In this document: positions 50,328-59,667 of the stretch, piece after piece
How the letters are laid out: each line of letters begins with the position of its first letter
Position numbering within the stretch: position 1 is the first letter of the stretch
NCBI GenBank assembly: GCA_013285505.1
Contig: CP053450.1
Location: 3,518,796-3,582,795, forward strand
Source: Planctomycetota bacterium
GTDB taxonomy: Bacteria; Planctomycetota; Phycisphaerae; Phycisphaerales; UBA1924
Length of the DNA: 64,000 nucleotides
Direction: 5' to 3'
Position numbers and translations under genes: made by a program
Notes under the pieces: model-generated
What the model was told of the DNA's origin: nothing
Database searches by the model: none
What the model saw: the letters and a program-made list of their open reading frames with translations, nothing else

Positions 50328-50954
50328 TTACGGCTTGGGCGGCGTCTCGGTCGAAGCGACGTGGGCCGCGACCTCGCCGAGCAGCGACTGCCACCGCTCG
50401 GCCAACGCATCGAGATCGTAGAGCAACACATCGGATAGACCAGCCCAGTCCTGCCCCTGCACGCACCGACGCACCTCGGTGAGCCCGGCGGTGAGCTGTT
50501 CGATCGCCTCGGGCAGCGTCTCAGGCTTGGCCAGCGGCATCGCGGTCAGATCGAGCCCAAGCAGCTGCGCCCCCTGATCGAGCGACTGCCGCGCGGCCTG
50601 CCAGACGCCGATCACGCGCCCGAGAGACTCAAAGCCATCCTGGCTGCGGCCTTCCTCGAAATGCTCGGCCGCCTGCTTCTGCTCGTGCCGGGCGTGCTCG
50701 AGCGCCTCGGCGGCGTCCTGCATCGTGACCTGCACGAACGCGCGGGGCTCAGCGGTTGTCAGCCGGACTTCCTCGAACTCGCCCCCCATGACCTGATCGT
50801 CGTCGAGGTGCTCGGGGCCGAGCGGTGTGCCGTCCACGGCGATGTCCACGATCACGCGTTCGTTCGACGCCGCCCGGTCGCGTGCGGCCGCGATGGCATC
50901 GGCAAGCGTGTTGGCGGTCTCGGTGAGCGGGGTGTCGTCGAGGTAGATATGCAT
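50328..50954 (-). CDS. Conserved hypothetical protein
   Basis: An intact 208-residue frame. It begins MHIYLDDTPLTETANTLADAIAAAR, with a beta-strand-helix opening. Later comes a predicted coiled-coil or helical-bundle region (QDAAEALEHARHEQKQAAEHFEEGRSQDGF). It ends in a low-complexity tail (STETPPKP). No signal peptide, metal ligands or catalytic motif. Not identified; likely cytoplasmic. Same strand as 49578-50312. Confidence 0.65.
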   Translation of the reverse strand: MHIYLDDTPLTETANTLADAIAAARDRAASNERVIVDIAVDGTPLGPEHLDDDQVMGGEFEEVRLTTAEPRAFVQVTMQDAAEALEHARHEQKQAAEHFEEGRSQDGFESLGRVIGVWQAARQSLDQGAQLLGLDLTAMPLAKPETLPEAIEQLTAGLTEVRRCVQGQDWAGLSDVLLYDLDALAERWQSLLGEVAAHVASTETPPKP

Positions 50955-50997
50955 CGGCGGAGTCTCCCAGGACCGGGCGGGGGGTGCGACCGGGCCG

Positions 50998-51267
50998 TCA
51001 GCGTGTCTCGTCGGCGGCGCTTCGTGCCAGGCGTCGCTTCTGCTTATGGATCAATCGGATGTTTCGCGCGTAGATCACCACACCCGTGCTCTGGCCCAGC
51101 ACGCCGATGAAGTCGACACGCCAGACGAAGTAGCTGAACAGGCAGACGCCGCCGATCAGGCTCATCCACCAGAACGCCGCGGGCACGACGCTCTCGCGTT
51201 TCTTCTCGCTGACGACCCACTGGACCATCATGCGGCCGAAGAACGCGCACTGGCCGAGCAGCCCCAC
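50998..51267 (-). CDS. LpxB N-terminal-domain-like (LAB_N) membrane protein
   Basis: This small protein has the LAB_N signature LLGQCAFFGRMMVQWVVSEKKRESVVPAAFWWMS, then a second helix (LFSYFVWRVDFIGVLGQSTGVVIYARN). Such proteins resemble the N-terminal part of lipid-A-disaccharide synthase without its glycosyltransferase domain. Homology extends upstream (...FFNISSWLNFGWIAVG), but that stretch has no ATG, GTG or TTG before an in-frame TAG at 51346-51348. I give GTG 51267 as the formal start; the true start may be lost or non-canonical. It sits just downstream of a GT2 gene, suggesting an envelope glycolipid or aminoarabinose-like pathway. Confidence 0.75.
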   Translation of the reverse strand: MGLLGQCAFFGRMMVQWVVSEKKRESVVPAAFWWMSLIGGVCLFSYFVWRVDFIGVLGQSTGVVIYARNIRLIHKQKRRLARSAADETR

Positions 51268-51345
51268 CGCGATCCAGCCGAAGTTGAGCCAGCTGGAGAT
51301 GTTGAAGAACCCCAGCAGCGTGCGCTCGAACGCCGGCCGGTTTTC

Positions 51346-51618
51346 CTACGCCGCCAGCTCGCCGGCGACCACCGCCTCAAACTGCAACGACCCGAGCCAG
51401 CCGAGCTCGTCGGCGGAGGGGAGGCCCTTGGTGTGGTACTCGAAGGAACTGTCGGCCCGGACGCGCTGCTCGACAGCGAACTGCCGCGAGCCCAGGGTCA
51501 TCTCAAACCGTTGCGCCTCGGGGTCGATCCGCTCGGTCCGCTCGAACGTCGGCTGGAGCACCAGCCAGATGCCCACGAAGATCAACGCCACCATCGCGAC
51601 GACCGGGCCGGGCTTCAT
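51346..51618 (-). CDS. Small signal-anchored hypothetical protein
   Basis: A 90-residue product beginning MKPGPVVAMVALIFVGIWLVLQP: one N-terminal membrane helix, then a polar domain (LGSRQFAVEQRVRADSSFEYHTKGLP). The ATG overlaps the GT2 stop as ATGA, which supports coupling. No family recognised. It may serve the same envelope pathway as its neighbours. Confidence 0.6.
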   Translation of the reverse strand: MKPGPVVAMVALIFVGIWLVLQPTFERTERIDPEAQRFEMTLGSRQFAVEQRVRADSSFEYHTKGLPSADELGWLGSLQFEAVVAGELAA

Positions 51619-52515
51619 GCACGGTCCCCGGCAGAGACCGCGGCCGTGTCGCTTGCAGCCGATGCCGCCGACGACGGTGTCGCGGCGACCTCCTCGTGCT
51701 GGCTGCCGATCTCGGTGCCGACCACCGGGCGACGTCTCGACCGCATCCAGCGCATCGCAAAGCAATCAATCAGCCCGGGCAAAGCACGCTTGGTGATTCC
51801 CATTCCGTACTTGGTTTCTCCGGCGACGCGGGGCCGGTGGTTGACCGGCATCTCCACCACCTTGTAGCCCAGAATGCCGGCGGTGGCGGGGATGAAGCGG
51901 TGCATGCCCTTGAACTCCAGCGGTAGCGCCAGCGCAATCTCCCGCTTCATGATCCGCAGCGAGCACCCGGTATCCCGGATGCGGTCGCCCAGGAGCCAGA
52001 GCCGGAACTTGCGACCGACCCAGCTCCCCCACTTGCGGATGGGCGCGTCCTTCCGGGCGTGCGAGCGGTCGCCCTGCACCATGTCGGCGTCCTGCTCGGC
52101 CAGGAGTTGCAGCATCGCCGGATAGTCGGCCGGGTCGTTCTGCAGGTCGGCGTCGAGCACGGCGATCAGACGGCCGCGGGCGGCGCGAAACCCGGCGTGG
52201 AACGCCGCGGACTGGCCGTTGCCCGAGCCCGGGGGGTGTTGGCCATCGAGAGGCATCGCAGCCAGGGTCGGTCGGCCATGAGCGACCGCGCGACCTCGCG
52301 GGTGGCGTCGGTCGAGCCGTCATCGACGACGATGAATTCAAAGCCGATCCCGAGGGGTGAGAGGGCCGCACCGACCTGCTCGACGAGGGCGGGGATGTTC
52401 TCCTCCTCGTTGTGCGCCGGGGCCACCACCGAGACCTCGATCGGGCGCTCCAGGGGCGTGGGGCGGGCCCCGGTCCGGGCGGGGGTCGTGGCATCCTGCG
52501 AGGGGGGGCGTTCAT
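51615..52515 (-). CDS. GT2-family glycosyltransferase, dolichyl-phosphate-mannose-synthase-like (two apparent frameshifts)
   Basis: The ~300-residue enzyme should transfer a sugar from a nucleotide sugar to a polyprenyl phosphate. The GT-A nucleotide-binding motif is VSVVAPAHNEEENIPALVEQV. A DDGST loop (VVDDGSTDATR) and the metal-binding DADLQNDPADYP (DxD) follow. The later KREIALALPLEFKGMHRFIPA and YGMGITKRA blocks match the DPMS/ArnC-type subset. Two frame breaks are single-base losses in C runs (52231-52236 and 52502-52508). Adding one C to each restores a continuous frame from ATG 52515. It is followed by the LAB_N gene. Confidence 0.87.
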
Positions 52516-52635
52516 GCGCGGAACGATAGGTCCGGCACCGCGCCCGCCCCGGAGATCGCGGCCTATGCTCCGCTGAGACTTAGACTCAATCAAGGTATCG
52601 ATCGGCCCGTACCGATCCCGTTCAAGGACCCGGCC

Positions 52636-53037
52636 ATGCACCTGCGACACTCTGACGACCACGACCACGGCCCCGCGACGGTCGCGATCAAGTTCCTCCT
52701 GGAAGACCCCGAGGGCCTGACCAGCTCGGACAAGTCCGAGTGGAGCGTCATGGCGGCCAAGGGCGAGCATCTGCTCGAGGTCGCCGTCGAGCACGGCATC
52801 AACATCGAGCACGCCTGCGGAGCCGTGTGCGCCTGCTCGACATGCCACATCTACGTCGAAGAGGGCATGGACGACCTCAGCGAGCCGACCGAGGCCGAGG
52901 AAGACCGCGTCGAGGAGGCGATGGGGCTGCAGCGCAACAGCCGGCTGAGCTGCCAGTGCTTCATCGAGGGCGAGGGCCCGATCGTGGTCCGCGTGCCCGC
53001 GTGGAACCGCAACGCCGTCAAGGAAGTCCCGCACTAG
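52636..53037 (+). CDS. fdx: ISC-type [2Fe-2S] ferredoxin
   Basis: The 133-residue protein carries electrons for Fe-S cluster assembly. Cluster ligands lie in HACGAVCACSTC: C61, C67 and C70 follow the C-x5-C-x2-C pattern, with C106 (RLSCQ) as the fourth ligand; C65 and C108 are extra. The central region resembles adrenodoxin/Fdx (HIYVEEGMDDLSEPTEAEED). It carries a slightly longer N-terminal His/Asp-rich stretch than E. coli Fdx. AAGGA lies before the ATG at 52636. iscX follows 31 bp downstream, as in the ISC operon. Confidence 0.92.
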   Translation: MHLRHSDDHDHGPATVAIKFLLEDPEGLTSSDKSEWSVMAAKGEHLLEVAVEHGINIEHACGAVCACSTCHIYVEEGMDDLSEPTEAEEDRVEEAMGLQRNSRLSCQCFIEGEGPIVVRVPAWNRNAVKEVPH

Positions 53038-53068
53038 GATTCCACTCCCGGACCCCTGGAGTGCAGCC

Positions 53069-53299
53069 ATGTACGACAAGTTCCATTGGCTTGATGTGCA
53101 GCGGATCGCGGAGGAACTGGCCGACAGCGATCCGGAACTCGACCCCTACGCCGTCAATTTCGTCGAGCTCAGAGAGCTCGTCGAGTCGCTTGAGGGCTTC
53201 GCGGCTCGGGAGGGCCACCCGCCCAACGAGCGGGTGCTGGAGGAGATCCAGCGGCTCTGGAGCGAGGAACGCGAGGGACTCACAGGCGACGACGACTGA
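53069..53299 (+). CDS. iscX: Fe-S cluster assembly accessory protein IscX
   Basis: The 76-residue protein aligns with E. coli IscX over its whole length: FHWLDVQRIAEELADSDPELDP, then NFVELRELVESLEGF and PNERVLEEIQRLWSEER. IscX is an acidic adaptor that binds IscS and iron and modulates cluster assembly. It follows fdx directly on the same strand, as in the E. coli isc operon. No iscS, iscU or hscA is visible in this window, so the pair looks separated from the rest of the system. Confidence 0.92.
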   Translation: MYDKFHWLDVQRIAEELADSDPELDPYAVNFVELRELVESLEGFAAREGHPPNERVLEEIQRLWSEEREGLTGDDD

Positions 53300-53365
53300 G
53301 CCGCGGCCGCGCTCTGCCCTCAGCACGGTCCGGCCGTACCCGCCCGTGACATACGATGGGGCGAG

Positions 53366-54031
53366 ATGGCAAAGCGTGTTCTCCACGACAAGTACTTCAA
53401 GCTGGCCAAGGCCGAGGGCTATGTCGCCCGATCGGCCTACAAGCTCCTTGAGATCGACGACCGCTACCGCGTCCTCAACAAGGGCAGGCGGGTGCTCGAT
53501 GTAGGCTGCGCGCCGGGCTCCTGGCTCCAGGTCGCGGCAGAGCGGGTGGGGCCGCGGGGGTGCGTCGTGGGCATCGACCTGCAGCGGGTCGATCACCGCA
53601 TGCCCGATCAGGTCGTGACCATGGAGGGCGACGCCGAGAAGGTGCCGCCGGAGGTGCTGCTTGAGCTCGGCGGGGGCGAGCTGTTCCACACCGTGATGAG
53701 CGACATGGCCCCGAAGACGACCGGGCACGTCGACGACCTCGTCTCGGCACGCCTGTGCCGGAGTGTGCTCGAGATCGTGCCCGGGCTGCTGCGCCCGGGC
53801 GGCCATCTGGTGATGAAGATCCTCGAGGGGAGCGAGTACACCCCGGTGCTCCGCGAGACGCAGCGGATGTTCGAGTTCGCCAAGGGGTTCAGCCCCAAGG
53901 CCAGCCGCGACGTCTCGCGCGAGATGTTCATCATCGGCAAGCGCTACAAGGGCCCGCGGCCGCCCAAGACGGCGACCCCCGACCCCGCAGGCGACGCCGC
54001 GGACTCCTCCAAAAACGGCAGTGAGACGTGA
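53366..54031 (+). CDS. rlmE: 23S rRNA (uridine-2'-O-)-methyltransferase RlmE (FtsJ)
   Basis: This enzyme methylates U2552 of 23S rRNA, promoting 50S subunit assembly. The 221-residue protein has the SAM site VLDVGCAPGSWLQVA and the K-D-K-E tetrad typical of RrmJ/FtsJ: Lys in ARSAYKLLEI, Asp in MSDMAPK, Lys in HLVMKILEG and Glu in SREMFII. A ~25-residue Pro/Ala-rich tail follows the core. Its stop overlaps the start of the BatA-like gene (GTGA), implying co-transcription. Confidence 0.95.
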   Translation: MAKRVLHDKYFKLAKAEGYVARSAYKLLEIDDRYRVLNKGRRVLDVGCAPGSWLQVAAERVGPRGCVVGIDLQRVDHRMPDQVVTMEGDAEKVPPEVLLELGGGELFHTVMSDMAPKTTGHVDDLVSARLCRSVLEIVPGLLRPGGHLVMKILEGSEYTPVLRETQRMFEFAKGFSPKASRDVSREMFIIGKRYKGPRPPKTATPDPAGDAADSSKNGSET

Positions 54032-56001
54032 CGTTTCTCGCGCCCGTCCCGGCGATCGTCGCGGCGGCGGTGGCCGTGCCCGCGGTGCTGGTGCTGTACT
54101 TCCTGAAGCTTCGCCGCCGCCCCGTCCGCGTGGGCACCACGATGCTCTGGCGTCAGGCCGCCGAGGATCTGCAGGCCAACGTGCCCTTCCGCATGCTGCG
54201 GCCCTCGGTGCTGCTGCTGGTCCAACTGCTCATCCTCGCGCTGCTCCTGCTGGCCTTGGCGCGCCCGGCGATCGACGCGACCGGGGCCATGCCCGCGCGG
54301 GTGTTCGTGGTGATCGACCGCTCCGCCTCCATGCGTGCCACCGACATGCCCGACGGCCAGACCCGCTTTGCCGAGGCCGTGCGGCTCGCGACACGGGCGG
54401 TCGAGCGGGTCACCGCCGGCAACTCGCAGAGCCAGATCACACTCATCGCCTTCGCCGCCGAACCGGAGATCGTCGCCGGGCCGACAGGCTCACGCGCCGA
54501 CCTGCTGCGGGGCGCTGCGCCGGCTCACCCCCAACGACCAGCCCGGCGATCCGGCCTCCGCACTGCGGCTCGTGCAGGCGCTCTCGACGCCCGACGACGA
54601 GGCCTCGAAGGACCGGCCGCTGGTGGTCGTCTGCTCCGACGGCTCGACCGACGCCGACCTGCCCGCCCTCGCGGCCGACCTCCGATTCGAGCGCGCAGGG
54701 CCGTCAACCCCGGGAGAGAATCTCGGCCTCGTGCGCGCTGGCCGCCCGGCGCGACCACGACGCGCCCTCGCTCGTGCGGATCTTCGCCCGCGTCCAGAGC
54801 ACGCTGGGCGAACCCGTCCCGCTCTCGATCTCGGTCGCCCTCGACGGCGAGGTCGTCACCCGCCGCGCCATCGACGCCCTGCCCGCCGGCGAGGACGGGC
54901 CCGGGCAGACCCCCGTCGCCCTCGAGGTGCAGGCGGCGGGCGAGGCGTTGCTGACGCTGGCGATCGACCGGCCCGATGTCCTCGCGGCCGACAACACCGC
55001 GTCGGTGCTGCTCGGCGCACCTCGGCGGCCGGCGGTGCTCCTGGTGCGAGAGCGAGGCCGAGGATGCCGGGGCGGGCTGGCTCCTGACCGATGTCCTGCG
55101 CGAGCTCGATCTCTCGGGGCTGACGCTCATCTCGGCCGACCGGGTCGCCTCGCTCGGGCCGGGGGCGTACGCGGGAGTGGACATGGCGATCTTCGACGGC
55201 GCCCCGGCCCCCTTCCCGCCGCCGGTGCCCTCGGTGCACTTCGGGGGCGCAGCGTCGGTGCCCCAGCTGCGGACCATCGACGGCCCGGGCCGCGTGCTGC
55301 CGGTGCTGGCGTGGGAGCGCTCCAGCCCACTGCTCCGCGACATCTCGCTCGACGCGGTGCGCGTGGGCAGGGGCGTTTTGCTCGAGGAGTCGGGCGAGGA
55401 TTCCGGGTTCACCGAGCTGGCCAGGACGGCCGCGGGGGTCGTGCTGGCGCAGGTCCGGGACGGGCAGACCTCGCGGGTCGTGTCCGGGTTCGACCTGGTG
55501 CAGTCCACGTGGCCGGTGGACTACAGCTTTCCGCTGTTCCTGGCGAACACGCTCGAGTTTCTTGCGCGTTCCGGTGCCTCGATGACCGGCTGGGCCGCGA
55601 CGACGGCCGAACCGGCGAATCCGCCCGCCTCGATGGACACCGACGCCCTCGATACCGGCCCCGGCGATGACCGTTCGGTGCTGACCGATCCGACCGGCGC
55701 CGAGCGCGCGCGCACCGCCGCGTCCCGGACCACAAGCGGCCCGGCGCGGCTGGGCGTGCTCGAGATCGCGGGCGTGTGGAGGGCGGGCCCGGCCCGGATC
55801 CCGGTCAACCTCGTCAGCCCGGGCGAGAGCGCATTGGCCTCGCCCGCGGCGCTGGCCGTGCCCGGCGGCACGGTCGCCCAGGCCGCGGCCGGTGCCGTCC
55901 GCGGCGAACCCCGCGAGATATGGCCGTGGTTCGTACTCGCCGCCGCGGGCGTGCTCGGTATCGAATGGGTGCTCTTTGGCCTGCGGGCGAAGGTCTCATA
56001 G
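54028..56001 (+). CDS. BatA/VWA-domain membrane protein (three apparent frameshifts)
   Basis: The reconstructed ~655-residue protein opens with a BatA N-terminal membrane domain: TFLAPVPAIVAAAVAVPAVLVLYFLKLRRRPV, and a second helix, LLLVQLLILALLLLALARPAI. A von Willebrand A-type domain begins with the MIDAS-like VFVVIDRSASMRA. The C terminus ends in a membrane helix (PWFVLAAAGVLGIEWVLFGL). Start is GTG 54028, overlapping the rlmE stop. Frame breaks (+1) near 54509-54512, 54731-54740 and 55043-55048. Such proteins accompany MoxR ATPases; a MoxR gene lies at 60543 on the other strand. Confidence 0.83.
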
Positions 56002-56056
56002 TCCGGGTCTGTTCCGGACCTCGGCCCGGATAACCACTCCGGATAACCACTCCGGG

Positions 56057-57986
56057 TCACGACTCCGAGAGGCCGCTCCATGCCTTCAGATCGATCGCGG
56101 CCCTCGCGGGCTCGGTGTCCCACGGCATCAGCCGGCGCGGCCACGCCGTCCGCACGCCGCGCGGGTCCACGCGGGTCAGACCCAGCCTGACGATCTGCCC
56201 CGGCTCGATCGCCGCCGCCGGCACCGGCACGCTCAGCGACCACCGGTCCCCCTCGTCGGCCACCGCGTAAGTCGACTCGGCAGCGTCCACGCCCTCCTCG
56301 CGCACCACACCCGTGCGCGACACCCGCAATACGGCCGCCGATCTCCCGCGCTGGCCGAACCAGAGCGTCAGCTCATCGGGCGCAGCATCCACACGCGTGC
56401 GCACGACTTCGGGCTCTCCGGCCAGTACCGTCGCAGCCTCGGCACCGGTCGCGTCCGCGCCGTCGTCTGTTCCCCCATCATCCGCGCCCGACACCTCCAT
56501 CGCCCGTGCTCGGTGCCGCCGGAGCGGGCGAGGGAGCCGGCGCGGGCGCGGCGCATTCGATAAACGCGGCCCATCCCGATGTGCCCGCACCGGAGGTGTC
56601 CTTGTAGAGCAGCACCACCGCGCTGTACTCCGGCCCGGTCAGGTCTCCGGCGCCCGGCTGCGAGGCAGCCCACGCCGCGAGCGTCCAATCGAGGTACAAC
56701 GGCCCGCACCGCAAGCCCGGCGGGCGGATGGCGTAGAGCTCGCGGGCGGCGACGCTCTTGGCCTGAACCCCGCACCGGACCGTGAAGCCGCGACCGCCCG
56801 TCACCGACCGCCCGGCCGCTGCGGGAACCGCGACCTCGACCACACCGCCCGGTTCGAGGGCCCTCGGCTCGCCGACGCGATAGTCGCCAGCACCCGAGAC
56901 CCACACGAGTTCCGGCGACTCGCCCAGTCCGGCGGCACGGATCCGCACCAGCGGCTCGCTCGCGTCGCCGAGCAGCTCGGCCGCGTCGTCCTCGACCCAC
57001 ACCGCCGTCTGCGGCATGGCCTCGACCCACGCCGACGCCCGCACCGCGAGCGCCCGGCCCTTGAGTCTCGGATCGAGCAGGTCGATCAGCAGCGAATCCA
57101 GCGCGCTCGGGTCGGTCGGCCACGCCGGGGCGTGGGTGCCCGGGGTGATCTCGACTGTTCGTCCCAGCGTGGCGAGCAGCCGCCGGCAGACCGCCTCGTC
57201 GGCGTACCAGAGCCTCGCGAGCCCGACGCGCCACCGCGCTTCGATCAGTTCGGCCAGACGGTCGAGCACGCCCGAGTCGCCCCGGACCTGCCAGATGCCC
57301 GGCGTCGCGGTCGGTCGCCCGAGGCTGGTGGTGACCAGACGTGCATGCCACAGCCGGAGCGGGCTGCGCCACTCGGGCGCAAGAAGCTGAGCGTCGGGCT
57401 GGGGCGAATCGTCGCGGAGTCTCCACGGCTCCCAGGCGCCCGGGGCGTTTGACGGGCGCAGCGTGTCGGGGTCGGCCAGCCAGTTGACGGCGATGCTCCG
57501 GCCGTGCAATTCGAGCGGCTGCGTGCCCGCATCGGCCGGCAACGCCGCGACGAGGTGCCACGCGCCCAGCGAGGTCGGGATCGCCCCGTCGCTGGCCGGT
57601 GAGACCACCCACCGCTCGAAGGCCGGGAGCCAGCTCGACCACGACCGCACGTCCGGCTCGACACCGATCCAGACCAGCGAGGCGTCCACATCGCGCCCGT
57701 CTGCGAGGCTGAGCTGCGGCTTGGCGGCACCGGAGATCGGGCCGTCCACCCGCACGGGCGTCACCAGCGTGCGTCCCGGGACGACGTCCACACGCGATGC
57801 GGTAGGGACCAGCCGCGGCTGCGCCGATCCCCCGAGCGAGACCCGCGGTGCCTTCACCGGCCCGCACGAGGTCAGCGCACCCAGGCTTCCAGCGCCCAGG
57901 AGCAGCAGCATCGCGTTGACCTCGCGACGGCTAAGAGCGGGGTGAGATGGCCGGGCGGGCGCGCGGATGCATCGTGTCCTGAACAT
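56057..57986 (-). CDS. Tat-exported lipoprotein of unknown function (one apparent frameshift)
   Basis: The ~640-residue protein carries a twin-arginine signal ending in a lipobox (SRREVNAMLLLLGAGSLGALTSC), so it is exported folded and lipidated. The remainder contains many beta-strand-like blocks, and Trp-rich stretches such as GPLYLDWTLAAWAASQPGAG. No catalytic motif is recognised. A +1 shift near 56511-56520 separates the C-terminal ~140 residues (EVVRTRVDAAPDELTLWFGQ...), which then end at 56057. It is convergent with the BatA-like gene. Confidence 0.75.
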
Positions 57987-58274
57987 ACCGCAAGTCCAGC
58001 CGCCGGGGTTCCGCCGGCGGCACCTCGGAGCCTCGGCGGATCGGCGACGCGGCCTCTCCGTCCGAGCCCGAGAGACGCCCACGACACGCCCCCGAGAGCC
58101 CTGCGGGCCGTTTCTCGCCCGATCAGGCCGACCAAAGCCCGGAACTCGGCGATTCTGAGGGAATCCTGCGGGGGGCTCGGGCGTATGTACTGGCAGGCCG
58201 ATAGGCTCTTCAATCAGAGGCCGGGATCGCCGCGGCCGCAGCTGCGCACCGGTTTCTCAAACAAGGAACATTCC

Positions 58275-59549
58275 GTGAAGGCACCCATCAGCATTGTCGC
58301 GCTCGCTCTTTCGGCGGGCGCATGTTTCGCACAGCAGGCCGACGAGAAGGCCATCGAACGCATGTACGAGCACTACCAGCAGCTCCAGGGCTGCTCGGTC
58401 AACCTCGGGGTGAGCGTCAAGACCGACGACCCGATGATGGCCGCGTTCGTCGAGTCGATGAACCGCAAGTCGCCCGGCTACGCCGTCAAGCCCAACCGCT
58501 TCGCGTTCTGGGAGGCCGAGGGGGCCGAGGACAACGGCATGCCGATGATGCCCACCCCCTCGATCTACTCCGACGGCGCCACGGTCACCAGCGCCGTCGC
58601 GTCGCTCAGCGTCTACGCCACCGACGAGGCCGACGAGGACTTCGGCGTCCTGCTCGAGGACATGACCGCCGGGATGCGCCAGGGCTGGCAGCTCGTGCCG
58701 GGCGGCAACTTCGTGCTCGCGCTGATGGCGCCGGACCCCAAGAGCGCCTTCGAGAGCCAGCTGCAGGGCATCACCTACGACGGCGTCTTCGGCGAGGGTG
58801 ACGATGCCTACCACGCCTACTCCACGATGGACCCCGAGGAGGGCACCAAGATGGAGATGCGGATCGCCGCGACCGGCGAGCCGTGGCTGATGGGCTTCAA
58901 GCCCGACCTCTCCGGCAGCGGCGCTCCCGAGGGCTTCGAGGTCCTCCTGGCCTTCGACGACTGGACCGCGCTCTCCGACGCCCCGGCCGAGGGCAAGATC
59001 ACCGTTGACGAGGACTGGGACGAGGTCGAGATGATCTCCGAAGCCATCATGCTCAGCATGCAGGGCGGCCCCGCCGGCATGCAGGCCGAGCCGGAGCCCG
59101 AGCCGGTCAGCGCTGGCGAGGGTGACGAGGCCCCGAACTTCGCCCTCCCGATGCTCCAGAGCGAGGGCGAGTTCTCGCTCGCCTCTCACCGGGGCAAGGT
59201 CGTCGTGCTCGACTTCTGGGCCACCTGGTGCCCGCCCTGCGTCAAGGGCCTGCCCGTCGTCAGCGGCGTCACCGCCGACCTGGCCGACAAGGGCGTGGTC
59301 TTCGCCGCGGTCAACCTGATGGAGGACGCCGAGACCGTCGCGGCGTTCATGAAGAAGAAGAGCTGGGACTTCGCCGTCCCGATGGACGCCGACGGCGCGG
59401 TCGCGCAGCAGTTCGGCGTCAGCGGCATCCCGCACTCGGTCATCATCGACAAGAAGGGCATCGTCCGCCACGTGCACATCGGCTTCGGCGACGCGGCCGA
59501 GACGGAGAAGAAGCTTCGGGCGGAGCTCGAAGCCCTGATCGCAGAATAA
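58275..59549 (+). CDS. Exported TlpA-type thioredoxin-domain protein
   Basis: The 424-residue protein has a signal peptide (MKAPISIVALALSAGACFAQ), a ~270-residue N-terminal domain of unknown type, and a C-terminal thioredoxin fold. The redox motif is WCPPC (C319, C322), in VVVLDFWATWCPPCVKG, with cis-Pro in GVSGIPHSVIIDKKG. This fits a TlpA/ResA-like periplasmic thiol-disulfide oxidoreductase, which reduces disulfides in exported proteins. GTG at 58275 follows AAGGAA. Intact. A strong terminator follows. Confidence 0.9.
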   Translation: MKAPISIVALALSAGACFAQQADEKAIERMYEHYQQLQGCSVNLGVSVKTDDPMMAAFVESMNRKSPGYAVKPNRFAFWEAEGAEDNGMPMMPTPSIYSDGATVTSAVASLSVYATDEADEDFGVLLEDMTAGMRQGWQLVPGGNFVLALMAPDPKSAFESQLQGITYDGVFGEGDDAYHAYSTMDPEEGTKMEMRIAATGEPWLMGFKPDLSGSGAPEGFEVLLAFDDWTALSDAPAEGKITVDEDWDEVEMISEAIMLSMQGGPAGMQAEPEPEPVSAGEGDEAPNFALPMLQSEGEFSLASHRGKVVVLDFWATWCPPCVKGLPVVSGVTADLADKGVVFAAVNLMEDAETVAAFMKKKSWDFAVPMDADGAVAQQFGVSGIPHSVIIDKKGIVRHVHIGFGDAAETEKKLRAELEALIAE

Positions 59550-59580
59550 GTCCGTCCACCACATCTGCAGGCGACCGAAG

Positions 59581-59608
59581 AGCCGAGGCACCCGCCCCGG
59601 CTTTTTTC
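59581..59608 (+). terminator. Rho-independent terminator after the thioredoxin gene
   Basis: AGCCGAGG (59581-59588) pairs with CCCCGGCT (59595-59602), with a single mismatch, and is followed by TTTTTTCTT. It lies 32 bases after the stop codon of the TlpA-type gene. Confidence 0.85.
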
Positions 59609-59667
59609 TTATACTCCGACGTATGGGCGAGCGGGGTCGCCTCGACACCTTTGTGAGGAGTTGGGAC

